Origin: CAZTJA01 sp964613745
GTDB lineage: Bacteria; Desulfobacterota; Desulfomonilia; Desulfomonilales; Desulfomonilaceae
DNA: 10,915 nucleotides
NCBI GenBank assembly: GCA_964613745.1
Contig: CAZTJA010000107.1
Coordinates: 1-10,915 of the forward strand
Reading direction: 5' to 3'
The notes beneath the pieces are model-generated. The model ran no database searches. It worked only from the letters and a program-made list of their open reading frames with translations, and was not told the origin of the DNA. This document shows, in pieces, positions 1 to 6,619 of the stretch (position 1 is its first letter; each line of letters begins with the position of its first letter). A program made the translations under genes and the position numbers.

Positions 1-8
1 ACATTATA

Positions 9-33
9 TTTTGAAGTCCGATCTCGTTCAAAA
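9..33. promoter_or_regulatory. Inverted repeat upstream of the PyrDK-like gene
   Basis: Perfect 7-bp arms TTTTGAA (9-15) and TTCAAAA (27-33) are separated by 11 nt. A TATTAT hexamer at 47-52 could be a -10 element, but no good -35 lies at the right distance; the right arm occupies roughly that position. The repeat could be an operator for the downstream gene or a leftover of the gene before the window. The arms are AT-rich, so chance is a real possibility. Confidence 0.25.
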
Positions 34-98
34 CCAAAAAATCCGCTATTATTCCTATCCGAAAAGTAAACCATACGCTTCATAATATTGGAGTCATC

Positions 99-1721
99 AT
101 GTCTCTAAGGAACTGGGGACCGGTTTCAATAAAGAACCTGGTCATTAAAGCTCCTTTCACGATTCCCTCCGGAATAGTTACAACCCAACCCGGCGTGATA
201 AGTCATATTGCCGAAAAGATCGATGAGATAGGTTTCTTGACCACGAAAACTCTTAGTCTTGAGCCGAGATCCGGTTACAGAGAACCTGTCGTTCACGAAT
301 ACCATGACGGCTGTTACGTTAACGCCGTAGGTCTGGCGAACCCAGGGGCTGTGGTATTCCGATCTGAAATGGAAAAATATCTACCTCTGTATGGTGGAAA
401 ACCTCTACTGGTCTCAATCATGGGAGGGGATTCGGACGAATTTCTCAAGTGCGCCCAGGTTCTTGCACCCATAGCGGATGCATTCGAACTCAACTTCTCA
501 TGCCCTCATGTGAAAGGAGCCGGTCAAAGTGTTGGCTCAGATCCCGATGCAGTTGCTTTCACGATTCAATTGTTGAAACAATCCTTTGAACAGCCGATTA
601 TTCCGAAACTTTCTCCTAATCTTCCCAATGTAGTTGAAACTGCGCTGTTATGCGAGAAATGCGGAGCGGACGCTTTGTCGCTTATCAACACGGTTGGACC
701 GGGAGTTTCGGTGGACAACTTCGGCAATCCCGTTCTTTCCAACATTGTAGGTGGATTATCGGGTGCGGGAATATTTCCAATTGGTTTGAAAATAGTAAAG
801 GAAGCAGCATCAGCCGTTCGTATTCCGATAATTGCTTCAGGTGGCATTTCTTCGTATCGCGAGGCAAATGCATATGCCAAAGCGGGTGCCACACTGTTCG
901 GAGTAGGTTCAGCTCTCGCGTATCGATCTACTGAAGACATTATTGAATTGTTCTCAGCAATGAGATGTGAACAGGAACATCAGGGGCGCTTAGTTGGCCG
1001 GCATGGCTATCACAAAACCAAAGTGCTGCGGAATACTGATTTAGGATCGGGCATGTTTCTTCTCGAACTCCAGGAAATGCCGGCATGCTCCCCCGGTGAG
1101 TTTTTCTTTTTACGCAGCCCAGGTCAGGGGGAAAAACCGTTTTCGCCTGCTTTCCACGATCCGCCGGGTTTTATCATCAGGGCAATTGGTCAATACACCA
1201 AGTTCTTGCGTAACCTTGTTCCGGATGATGAAATATTGCTCAGGGGGCCTTGTGGAAATTCGTTAAAAACTATTTACGAAAATCACTTTGTTTTAGTAGC
1301 AGGTGGAACAGGTGTGGCTCCCGCCCTGTATCTTGCGGAAGCATTAAATATTAAAAATATTCCGAGCTATTTTGGATTTTCTGCTCCAATCTCAAACATC
1401 CTAGAGTCCATGATTAGGCGTGCACTTCCAAACTGCAGAATAATAATAGATGGGCCGGGGGAAGTAGGTTCCATTCTTACCTCTTTGGAAAAAGACTTGG
1501 CCGATTCACATGAGAATGGCGAAAAGACATTTTTTCTGTGTGGTCCACAACCGATGATGAAGGCTTGTACTGCACTCATCAGGTCAAGTATCGCCTCCCC
1601 AAAAATTTTGATATCGCGAGAGGACATTATGAAGTGCGGTATAGGTATATGCGGCAGTTGCGGTACATCCGGCGGCCTCCGATCATGTGTTGACGGACCC
1701 ATCATGGCTGCGGAACAGTGA
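99..1721 (+). CDS. Fused dihydroorotate dehydrogenase-like (PyrD type 1B) and PyrK-like electron-transfer protein
   Basis: This 540-aa cytosolic flavoprotein joins two usually separate subunits. Residues 1-290 form a class 1B DHODH barrel: K50 (TTKTLSLEP), N75 (VNAVGLANPG), N132 and presumed catalytic base C135 (NFSCPH), K170 (PKLSPN), N197 (INTVGPG) and an FMN phosphate loop (ASGGI, then GVGSAL). Residues 296-540 form a PyrK-type reductase: FAD-binding segment GEKPFSP (344-350), NAD-binding AGGTGVAP (401-408), CGPQPMM (481-487) and four cysteines C513, C518, C521, C530 for a [2Fe-2S] cluster. Expected reaction: dihydroorotate to orotate with NAD, electrons passing FMN to Fe-S to FAD. The active site reads SCPH rather than PyrD's SCPN; SCPH is typical of dihydropyrimidine dehydrogenase (PreA), so the substrate is uncertain. 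The NTVGPG stretch recalls archaeal PyrD. The ATG follows GGAG at 90-93. The fold is sure; pyrimidine biosynthesis as its role is likely, not proven. Confidence 0.88.
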   Translation: MSLRNWGPVSIKNLVIKAPFTIPSGIVTTQPGVISHIAEKIDEIGFLTTKTLSLEPRSGYREPVVHEYHDGCYVNAVGLANPGAVVFRSEMEKYLPLYGGKPLLVSIMGGDSDEFLKCAQVLAPIADAFELNFSCPHVKGAGQSVGSDPDAVAFTIQLLKQSFEQPIIPKLSPNLPNVVETALLCEKCGADALSLINTVGPGVSVDNFGNPVLSNIVGGLSGAGIFPIGLKIVKEAASAVRIPIIASGGISSYREANAYAKAGATLFGVGSALAYRSTEDIIELFSAMRCEQEHQGRLVGRHGYHKTKVLRNTDLGSGMFLLELQEMPACSPGEFFFLRSPGQGEKPFSPAFHDPPGFIIRAIGQYTKFLRNLVPDDEILLRGPCGNSLKTIYENHFVLVAGGTGVAPALYLAEALNIKNIPSYFGFSAPISNILESMIRRALPNCRIIIDGPGEVGSILTSLEKDLADSHENGEKTFFLCGPQPMMKACTALIRSSIASPKILISREDIMKCGIGICGSCGTSGGLRSCVDGPIMAAEQ

Positions 1722-1728
1722 GTTTTGG

Positions 1729-2175
1729 ATGAAGCTTTACGTCCTCATAGTTCTGTTCGCACTCATTCCGGTTTCAAGCTGGGGTTTTCAATCACACGGC
1801 GCCCCGGAAGGACTGGTGGTGCATCAGCTGGCCCACCTGTTTTTTGTAGTGGGGTTGAGTACCCTCGTGTATTGGCTACAGAAGAATAAGCTCGTCCGTG
1901 AACGTGGATGGCGGTTCATACAAATTGCGTGCATTCTTCTTATTTTGTGGAACATGGACACGATTTTCGGACATTGGGTAGAAGAGCGAGTTCCTTCGGA
2001 TGCACTGATCGGCGAGCCTGATCTTTTCCAACGATTGTCCTTAGACGTAAGCCCATGGTCGATATACTATTATTTCCTAAAAATGGATCATCTGATAAGC
2101 GTTCCGGGCATCATATTTCTTTTCTTAGGTATTCGTAAACTCTATCGAAGGGCACTCGCCGGGGGATCCGATTAA
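1729..2175 (+). CDS. Small multi-pass membrane protein, unknown function
   Basis: I do not recognise a named family. From the ATG at 1729 the product has 148 residues with about four hydrophobic segments: an N-terminal MKLYVLIVLFALIPV stretch (TM or signal peptide), HLFFVVGLSTLVYWL, IQIACILLILW and VPGIIFLFLGI. Histidines cluster in a motif HGAPEGLVVHQLAH just after the first segment, with further ones in GHW and DHL near membrane edges; they might bind metal or heme, but that is speculation. Start choice: a GTG at 1687 would add 14 polar residues and overlap the upstream gene by 35 bp; the ATG begins 7 nt after that gene's TGA and puts the hydrophobic segment at the N-terminus, so it is preferred. 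The stop overlaps the histidine kinase start (TAATG), implying translational coupling and a shared sensory role. Confidence 0.7.
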   Translation: MKLYVLIVLFALIPVSSWGFQSHGAPEGLVVHQLAHLFFVVGLSTLVYWLQKNKLVRERGWRFIQIACILLILWNMDTIFGHWVEERVPSDALIGEPDLFQRLSLDVSPWSIYYYFLKMDHLISVPGIIFLFLGIRKLYRRALAGGSD

Positions 2176-3719
2176 TGCCGGACTCATTACCCCTCTACCC
2201 GGTATGGCTGACGGACGTCATAGGTTCCGCTCTGATGATCGTATTTGCCTGTTTATCCGTATGGTATGCGGCAAAATTGTGCAAACTTCAGAACTCGAAC
2301 GTCATTTGGACCTATCTCTTGTGGTTTACTCTCGGGCTTGCGGGTTTTGCTCTGTCCCGGGGAGTCGGCCACATTGCGAAACGTTTATTGCTCATGGCGG
2401 ACATGCAGGACTATTGGATCATCTTGAGACCTTATAGCGGGTCATTTAACACTATAGCGTTCATGGTAGTGGCCTCAATTACGTTGTTCTTTCATCGAGT
2501 TCATCAAATTAACAAAGCGATTCTTGAAGACAAAAAAGCCATTATGATGACCGGCGAAGAAGTAATGAGACTTAATCGAGATCTCGAAACACTGGTGATA
2601 CACAGAACTGAAGAGCTTAGCAGGTCGGAAAAAAAATATCGTCGCATTTTTGAAGCCTCAATGGACGTTATTTTTATTCTTGATCGAAATGAATATTTTT
2701 TGGACCTTAATCAGGCCGGTTTAACTACGTTGGGCTACGATAAAGATAAGGTCATCGGCATATTGAAGTTGAGAGATCTCTTTCCGAACCAGGCGGATGG
2801 GATGGCAATAATGAATGATCTCGATTCCAATAGGTTCATCAAAGACCGAGAATGTACAATTTTGGCGGCGAACGGATCTGAGGTCAATTTACTCTTGAGC
2901 GGCACGGCAAGAGTGAACGAGAAGGGTGATATAGTTGGTTACGAGGGTATTGCAAAGGACATCACGGCAAGAGTCTCGATGGAAACCCAATTACAGCAAG
3001 CGGACAAACTTGCTTCTCTCGGTCAGATCTCGACGGGAATAGCTCATGAAATAAACAATCCCCTCGGGGTTATGCTGGGATACACTCAGCTTCTTTTGAG
3101 AGAACAGAAGTTGGGAAGCCAATTGTACGACGACCTGAAAACAATCGAGAAGCATGCTCGGAATTGTAAGACCATTGTAGAAGATCTCCTCAAATTTGCA
3201 CGTGGCACCAAAACTGAAAAGGTTTCTATGAACGTGAATGATTGTATCCAGGAGACCATTTCCCTCTTATCGCACCAATTTGATTTGGACAATATAGAAA
3301 TAAAGACCAGTTTTGAAACCGATATACCGGAAATTGTCGGAGACGGCGAGAAACTTAAACAAGTCTTCATGAATTTATTGATGAATGGAAAACAGGCCAT
3401 CCAGGACAAAGGAACCATTGCCGTTTCGACCGATTTCGATTCAGACCGAAATTGCATCCGCATTGTAGTTTCAGATAATGGCTCCGGGATTAGCCGTGAG
3501 AACCTGACGAAGATTTTTGATCCGTTCTTTACAACCAAACCGATAGGCGAGGGGACCGGTCTTGGTCTTTCGGTGAGCTACGGGATTGTTCAGGACCATA
3601 ACGGCAGGATTGAAGTCAAAAGCAAAATAGGAAGAGGTAGCGATTTTACTGTTCTTCTCCCGGTCAAAGATTCGTCGGGTCAGCCTTCTTCCGCTACAAC
3701 TCAGGATAGTGTTCAATAA
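2175..3719 (+). CDS. Membrane-anchored PAS sensor histidine kinase
   Basis: The 514-aa protein has, in order: an N-terminal membrane region with three hydrophobic helices (about 13-36, 44-62, 90-107); a linker likely to be coiled coil (110-155); a PAS domain (about 152-268, ending in the usual GIAKDIT); a HisKA dimerisation domain with phospho-acceptor H291 (GIAHEINNP); and an ATPase domain with N box (NLLMNGKQAI, N404), G1 box DNGSGI (434-439), F box FDPFFTTK (448-455) and G2 box GEGTGLGLS (458-466). All catalytic boxes are intact, so it should autophosphorylate. It lacks a receiver domain and no response regulator lies in the window, so the partner is elsewhere. The ATG overlaps the stop of the membrane-protein gene by one base. 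The N-terminal region is not a large periplasmic sensor; it has only short loops and may sense within the membrane or through the partner membrane protein. Confidence 0.93.
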   Translation: MPDSLPLYPVWLTDVIGSALMIVFACLSVWYAAKLCKLQNSNVIWTYLLWFTLGLAGFALSRGVGHIAKRLLLMADMQDYWIILRPYSGSFNTIAFMVVASITLFFHRVHQINKAILEDKKAIMMTGEEVMRLNRDLETLVIHRTEELSRSEKKYRRIFEASMDVIFILDRNEYFLDLNQAGLTTLGYDKDKVIGILKLRDLFPNQADGMAIMNDLDSNRFIKDRECTILAANGSEVNLLLSGTARVNEKGDIVGYEGIAKDITARVSMETQLQQADKLASLGQISTGIAHEINNPLGVMLGYTQLLLREQKLGSQLYDDLKTIEKHARNCKTIVEDLLKFARGTKTEKVSMNVNDCIQETISLLSHQFDLDNIEIKTSFETDIPEIVGDGEKLKQVFMNLLMNGKQAIQDKGTIAVSTDFDSDRNCIRIVVSDNGSGISRENLTKIFDPFFTTKPIGEGTGLGLSVSYGIVQDHNGRIEVKSKIGRGSDFTVLLPVKDSSGQPSSATTQDSVQ

Positions 3720-3734
3720 CATTCTTTTCCGACC

Positions 3735-3768
3735 GGTAATGCTCGTCTGTTCTCCTGATACCATTACC
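3735..3768. repeat. Inverted repeat after the histidine kinase gene
   Basis: Perfect 7-bp arms GGTAATG (3735-3741) and CATTACC (3762-3768) flank a 20-nt spacer, 15 nt after the kinase stop. In RNA this could form a stem-loop. No T-run follows, so it is not a standard intrinsic terminator; it might be a 3'-end stabilising hairpin. The rest of 3720-3882 shows no gene. Confidence 0.25.
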
Positions 3769-3847
3769 CTAATCGATAATGCAGTGACTCAATGGCAACA
3801 AATCTTAATCGGGCGGAAGTACGTTTGGGGATAATCTAAGTTTGTCG

Positions 3848-3857
3848 CTCATATGAG
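3848..3857. promoter_or_regulatory. Palindrome upstream of the HU promoter
   Basis: CTCATATGAG is a perfect 10-bp palindrome. Its centre lies about 65 bp upstream of the transcription start predicted from the TTGACA/TAACAT promoter, close to where class I activators bind. Symmetry and position are the only evidence; a 10-bp palindrome can occur by chance. Confidence 0.2.
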
Positions 3858-3882
3858 TCCACAGATTTGTGCCGATTTTCAG

Positions 3883-3911
3883 TTGACAATTCAAATCAAT
3901 ATGGATAACAT
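3883..3911 (+). promoter_or_regulatory. Sigma70-type promoter for the HU gene
   Basis: The -35 box TTGACA (3883-3888) matches consensus fully. A 17-bp spacer follows, then -10 box TAACAT (3906-3911, four of six matches, with the key A2 and T6 present). Transcription would start near 3918, about 260 nt before the HU start codon. This is the clearest promoter in the window. Confidence 0.65.
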
Positions 3912-3917
3912 GCTGCA

Positions 3918-4178
3918 ATTGCTTCTATGTGATTCATTTGGTTGTTTTTGAAGAGGGAGGTTTTCAAGGACCCGGTTGCTCGGCCGTGGAAGAGTATGCT
4001 TTTCCTGGTCTTTTCTATTTGTGGCGCTCGGGTTTTCTCATCTGAAACTCCAATCCGATCAATGAGATAAAAATGGTGCTGGACAAAAATATCGCCTGAG
4101 GTTTCAGCAAACCTGTGGGTTTTAACGTTCAGTGCTGTTTTCAATGCTTTAGCGAAAAGTGATAGGTGGTGATCCGGG
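3918..4178 (+). other. Long, apparently structured 5' leader of the HU gene (or a separate small RNA)
   Basis: About 260 nt lie between the predicted start of transcription and the HU ATG, with no convincing reading frame. Hand folding gives a bulged rod: GGAG plus TTTC (3956-3959, 3962-3965) pair with GAAA plus CTCC (4044-4051); CCCGG (3971-3975) pairs with TCGGG (4028-4032); and a 7-bp hairpin GGAAGAG/CTTTTCC (3988-3994 with 3999-4005) closes on the tetraloop TATG. An outer helix TCATT (3934-3938) with AATGA (4061-4065) is possible. It may be a cis-regulatory leader or an independent RNA. No known riboswitch or small RNA was recognised. The folding is by eye and untested by covariation. Confidence 0.35.
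4099..4122 (+). promoter_or_regulatory. Two mutually exclusive hairpins in the HU leader
   Basis: AGGTTT (4099-4104) pairs perfectly with AAACCT (4109-4114) across the tetraloop CAGC. The same AAACC (4109-4113) can instead pair with GGTTT (4118-4122) across TGTG, followed by one more T and AAC. Sharing of one strand between two hairpins is the layout of an attenuator or antiterminator. The stems are short and the T-run is weak, so a regulatory switch is only a hypothesis. Confidence 0.25.
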
Positions 4179-4466
4179 ATGAACAAATCAGACCTTATAG
4201 AAACCCTGGCGAAGGAAACGGACCTCCCATTAAGGAAGTCCGAAGAAATTGTGAATTTGGTCTTCGACATTATGTCGAATGCTTTGATTGAGGGTAATCG
4301 AATAGAGATTCGAGGATTTGGATCCTTCATGGTTAAACGTTACGAAGGATATACGGGTCGGAATCCAAAAACCGGATCAGAAATAGCAGTTGCTGAGAAG
4401 AGATTGCCGTTTTTTAAAACGGGAAAAGAACTTAAAGAAAACATTAATGAAGGTCTCGACGACTGA
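4179..4466 (+). CDS. HU/IHF-family nucleoid DNA-binding protein
   Basis: At 95 aa this is a standard HU-fold protein. It bends and packages DNA as a dimer in the nucleoid. Visible features are the N-terminal helices (MNKSDLIETLAKE...), the family signature EIRGFGSF (43-50), the beta-arm with GRNPKTG (60-66) carrying the DNA-intercalating proline P63, and the C-terminal FKTGKELKE helix. It is closer to HU than can be separated from IHF by eye, so no symbol is given. The ATG follows AGGTGGT (4164-4170) with 8-nt spacing. It has its own promoter and long leader, so it is separate from the kinase cluster. It converges on the ankyrin gene with only 10 bp between stops and no clear terminator. Confidence 0.95.
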   Translation: MNKSDLIETLAKETDLPLRKSEEIVNLVFDIMSNALIEGNRIEIRGFGSFMVKRYEGYTGRNPKTGSEIAVAEKRLPFFKTGKELKENINEGLDD

Positions 4467-4476
4467 TTCGATTAGC

Positions 4477-4926
4477 CTATTTTTTCGCTCCATGTTTCAA
4501 GAGTATTTTTTCAAATGATTTGAGGTTTTTACGGGCAGCCAGGCTGAGTGCAGTCCAGCCATATTTATGCTTCACGTTCACATCCGCACCCGAAGCAAGC
4601 AATAATTCACACACATCGAGATAACCGCCATTGACGCTGCCCATCAAGGCGGTCCAGCCGTTCAGATTCGTTTCATTTACGTTCGCACCATTATTGATGA
4701 GAATACGTAAGCTCTCCGTCTTACCTGCGTTTGCGGCGGCTATGAGAGGCGTACTTCCTTCTCCCGGTCGTTTGCAATTCACATCCGTTCCGTCCTTCAA
4801 TATCTTTTCGATTCGCTGGACATCGCCCGTTTGAGCCGCAGCAAGCAGCTTTTCACAGTCATCTCCAAAAGCCGTTTCACTAAAAAGAATTGAGCTCAAA
4901 ACCACTACGATAATTCTGCGAATCAA
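4477..4926 (-). CDS. Exported ankyrin-repeat protein
   Basis: The preferred product has 149 aa starting at a TTG (first base 4926). On the minus strand GGTGG lies 7 nt before it, and the N-terminus then becomes a classic signal peptide: two arginines, hydrophobic IIVVVLSSILF, and a likely cleavage after SETAFG just before DDCEK. An upstream in-frame ATG at 5010 would bury this signal behind 28 residues and has no ribosome-binding site. The mature part is about four ankyrin repeats, recognisable from GDVQRIEKILKDGTDVN, STPLIAAANAGKTES, GWTALMGSVNGGYLDV and GWTALSLAARKN. It probably acts in the periplasm by binding a protein partner; the partner is unknown. A TATACT at 4968-4973 (minus strand) may be its -10 box, though no good -35 was found. 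It lies downstream of the RNase G gene and may also be read from that operon. Confidence 0.85.
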   Translation of the reverse strand: MIRRIIVVVLSSILFSETAFGDDCEKLLAAAQTGDVQRIEKILKDGTDVNCKRPGEGSTPLIAAANAGKTESLRILINNGANVNETNLNGWTALMGSVNGGYLDVCELLLASGADVNVKHKYGWTALSLAARKNLKSFEKILLKHGAKK

Positions 4927-5079
4927 TGTTTTGCCACCAGTTCTCGATTGGATTCGGCTAAACGTGCAGTATACATTCTTAACACAAACGTAGTACTTGG
5001 CATTACTCATTTATCAGCGACTGAGCAATACATGAGAGTTTTTGATGCAGTATAGGGTTGCCGAGGGCGGGTGAAGGAA

Positions 5080-6609
5080 TCAGCAAACAATAATTTCATA
5101 TTGTTCTTGAAAAAGATTAGGATCGGGAATGAGTTGTATCTTGGTGTGGAACTTGTTTTGAATTTCCTCAAGTTGTTCGCTCTCCTGCTCTATCAGGAGT
5201 TTAACGACTTCAGGATGTGCTGTGACTTCGACACAAGTGGAATGCTCATCGGAAATGTCTCTCTTGATTGCCCTCAAAATCTCATAAGCTACCGTCGTAT
5301 GGGATTTGAGAAAACCTTTGCCTTCGCAATATGGACACTGTTCACACAAGGTCCTGGTCAGGCTTTCTCTTGTCCTTTTGCGGGTCATTTGAACGAGACC
5401 GAGTTCAGAAATTTTCAGAATGTTTGTTTTTTGTTTGTCCTTACGCAATGCTTCCTGGAGTGCATTCGACACCTTTTCTCTATCGCTCGGCCTGTCCATA
5501 TCGATGAAATCTACGATTATTATGCCGCCGATATTTCTCAAACGTAGTTGATAAGCGATCTCCTTTACCGCTTCAAGATTCGTTTTAAGGATGGTTTCCT
5601 GCAGGTTTCTTTTACCGACGTAACGGCCGGTATTAACGTCTATTGCAACCAGAGCTTCCGTGAAGTCTATATTGATATAGCCTCCCGACTTGAGCCACAC
5701 TTTGCGACCCAAAGCCTTGTTAAGCTCCATTTCAATTCCGTAGTAATCAAAAATGGGCTCATCACCCTCATAAAGCTCAACGTAAGATTTGAGAAAAGGC
5801 ATAAAAGAATCCATGAAATCCAGAATTCTTTTGCGCTCGGGTACCGAATCTATAATTAACTTGGAAATATTCTCGGTAAAAAGGTCTCGTACACCTCTCA
5901 AGCATAAATCGAGGTCCTCATAAATGAGGGAAGGGGCGGGGACCTTCTTTTCCCTTTCGAGAATCTTTTCCCAAGTCCCTTCCAGGAAGGTGAGATCAGT
6001 CTTGAGCTTCTCGGCACTTTCATGTTCGCTTACGGTTCTTACAATTAAGCCGCAAGAAGGTGGTTTAATGAGATTGATAATTTCTTTTAAACGCTGCCGC
6101 TCGGTTTCATTCTCTATCCTTCTCGAAATACCGATATGGTCTACGGTGGGCATAAAAACCAAATGTCGGCCGGGAATACTGATATGGGAAGTGATTCTAG
6201 CTCCTTTACTGCCGAGGGGTTCCTTCGAAATCTGGACGAGGATGTCTTCACCCTCCTGAATAAGATCTTCTATCGGAGTATACGAAGGGATTTGGTCCGC
6301 CATATCGTCTGGAAGAGAGTTTTCAGGCTCCTCGTGGTTGTCGTCCTCCTCGTCGCTTTCCATAAAGTTGAGATCGTGTATATGGTGATGAATATCGCCC
6401 ACGTACAAGAAAGCGGCTCGCGGTAGTCCAATATCCACAAAAGCCGCCTGCATTCCCGGTAAAACTTTTATGACTCGCCCTTTGTAGATGTTACCCACTA
6501 TCCCGCGTTCGCCTTTGCGTTCCAAGTGGATCTCTGCCAATTGGCCGTTTTCGACGAGGGCAAGCCTTGTTTCACGCAGCGTGCAATTTATGACTATTTC
6601 ACTCGCCAT
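5080..6609 (-). CDS. rng: Ribonuclease G/E family endoribonuclease
   Basis: The 509-aa protein has the RNase G length and architecture and lacks the long C-terminal scaffold of RNase E. It cuts single-stranded AU-rich RNA and matures 5' ends, for example of rRNA. An S1 domain (about 35-142) starts GNIYKGRVIKVLPGMQAAFVDIG; the catalytic core has the Mg-binding aspartates D324 (AIDVNTG) and D367 (IIIVDFIDM), and the zinc-link cysteines C425 and C428 (CPYCEGKG, with C422 nearby). The S1 domain carries an unusually long polar insertion (about 73-108), with HHHIH followed by an acidic run SDEEDDNHEEPE. The start lies 10 bp after the radical SAM stop, with TGGCGG as a weak ribosome-binding site, so the two are co-transcribed. 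Downstream is a 69-bp or larger gap before the ankyrin gene. Confidence 0.94.
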   Translation of the reverse strand: MASEIVINCTLRETRLALVENGQLAEIHLERKGERGIVGNIYKGRVIKVLPGMQAAFVDIGLPRAAFLYVGDIHHHIHDLNFMESDEEDDNHEEPENSLPDDMADQIPSYTPIEDLIQEGEDILVQISKEPLGSKGARITSHISIPGRHLVFMPTVDHIGISRRIENETERQRLKEIINLIKPPSCGLIVRTVSEHESAEKLKTDLTFLEGTWEKILEREKKVPAPSLIYEDLDLCLRGVRDLFTENISKLIIDSVPERKRILDFMDSFMPFLKSYVELYEGDEPIFDYYGIEMELNKALGRKVWLKSGGYINIDFTEALVAIDVNTGRYVGKRNLQETILKTNLEAVKEIAYQLRLRNIGGIIIVDFIDMDRPSDREKVSNALQEALRKDKQKTNILKISELGLVQMTRKRTRESLTRTLCEQCPYCEGKGFLKSHTTVAYEILRAIKRDISDEHSTCVEVTAHPEVVKLLIEQESEQLEEIQNKFHTKIQLIPDPNLFQEQYEIIVC

Positions 6610-6619
6610 TTAACCGCCA

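Noticed and set aside
2903..2974. 12-bp direct repeat CACGGCAAGAGT at 2903-2914 and 2963-2974, exactly 60 bp apart
   Set aside because: Both copies lie in phase in the PAS domain and encode the same TARV residues; best explained by coding coincidence.
4021..4029. GTGGCGCTC in the HU leader, identical to a short stretch remembered from E. coli 6S RNA
   Set aside because: Nine bases are not enough for homology. The 6S idea is kept only as a test to run, not as a call.
3988..4070. Short frame MLFLVFSICGARVFSS... (24 codons from ATG 3997) in the HU leader, resembling a signal peptide
   Set aside because: No ribosome-binding site at the right distance and very short; more likely chance in a T-rich region.
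3896..4330. Minus-strand 144-codon open frame across the HU leader and the first half of the HU gene
   Set aside because: It overlaps a certain HU gene in antisense, has no recognisable domain, and would cover a good plus-strand promoter and leader.
4511..4530. Small AT-rich hairpin TCAAA/TTTGA followed by GGTTTTT, as a terminator for the HU gene
   Set aside because: Only five weak base pairs with a 3-nt loop, inside the ankyrin coding region; too weak to call.
5071..5547. Plus-strand open frame of 158 codons opposite the RNase G gene, and similar ones at 5548-5859 and 5924-6259
   Set aside because: RNase G is certain from catalytic and zinc-link motifs; these frames are antisense shadows without motifs.
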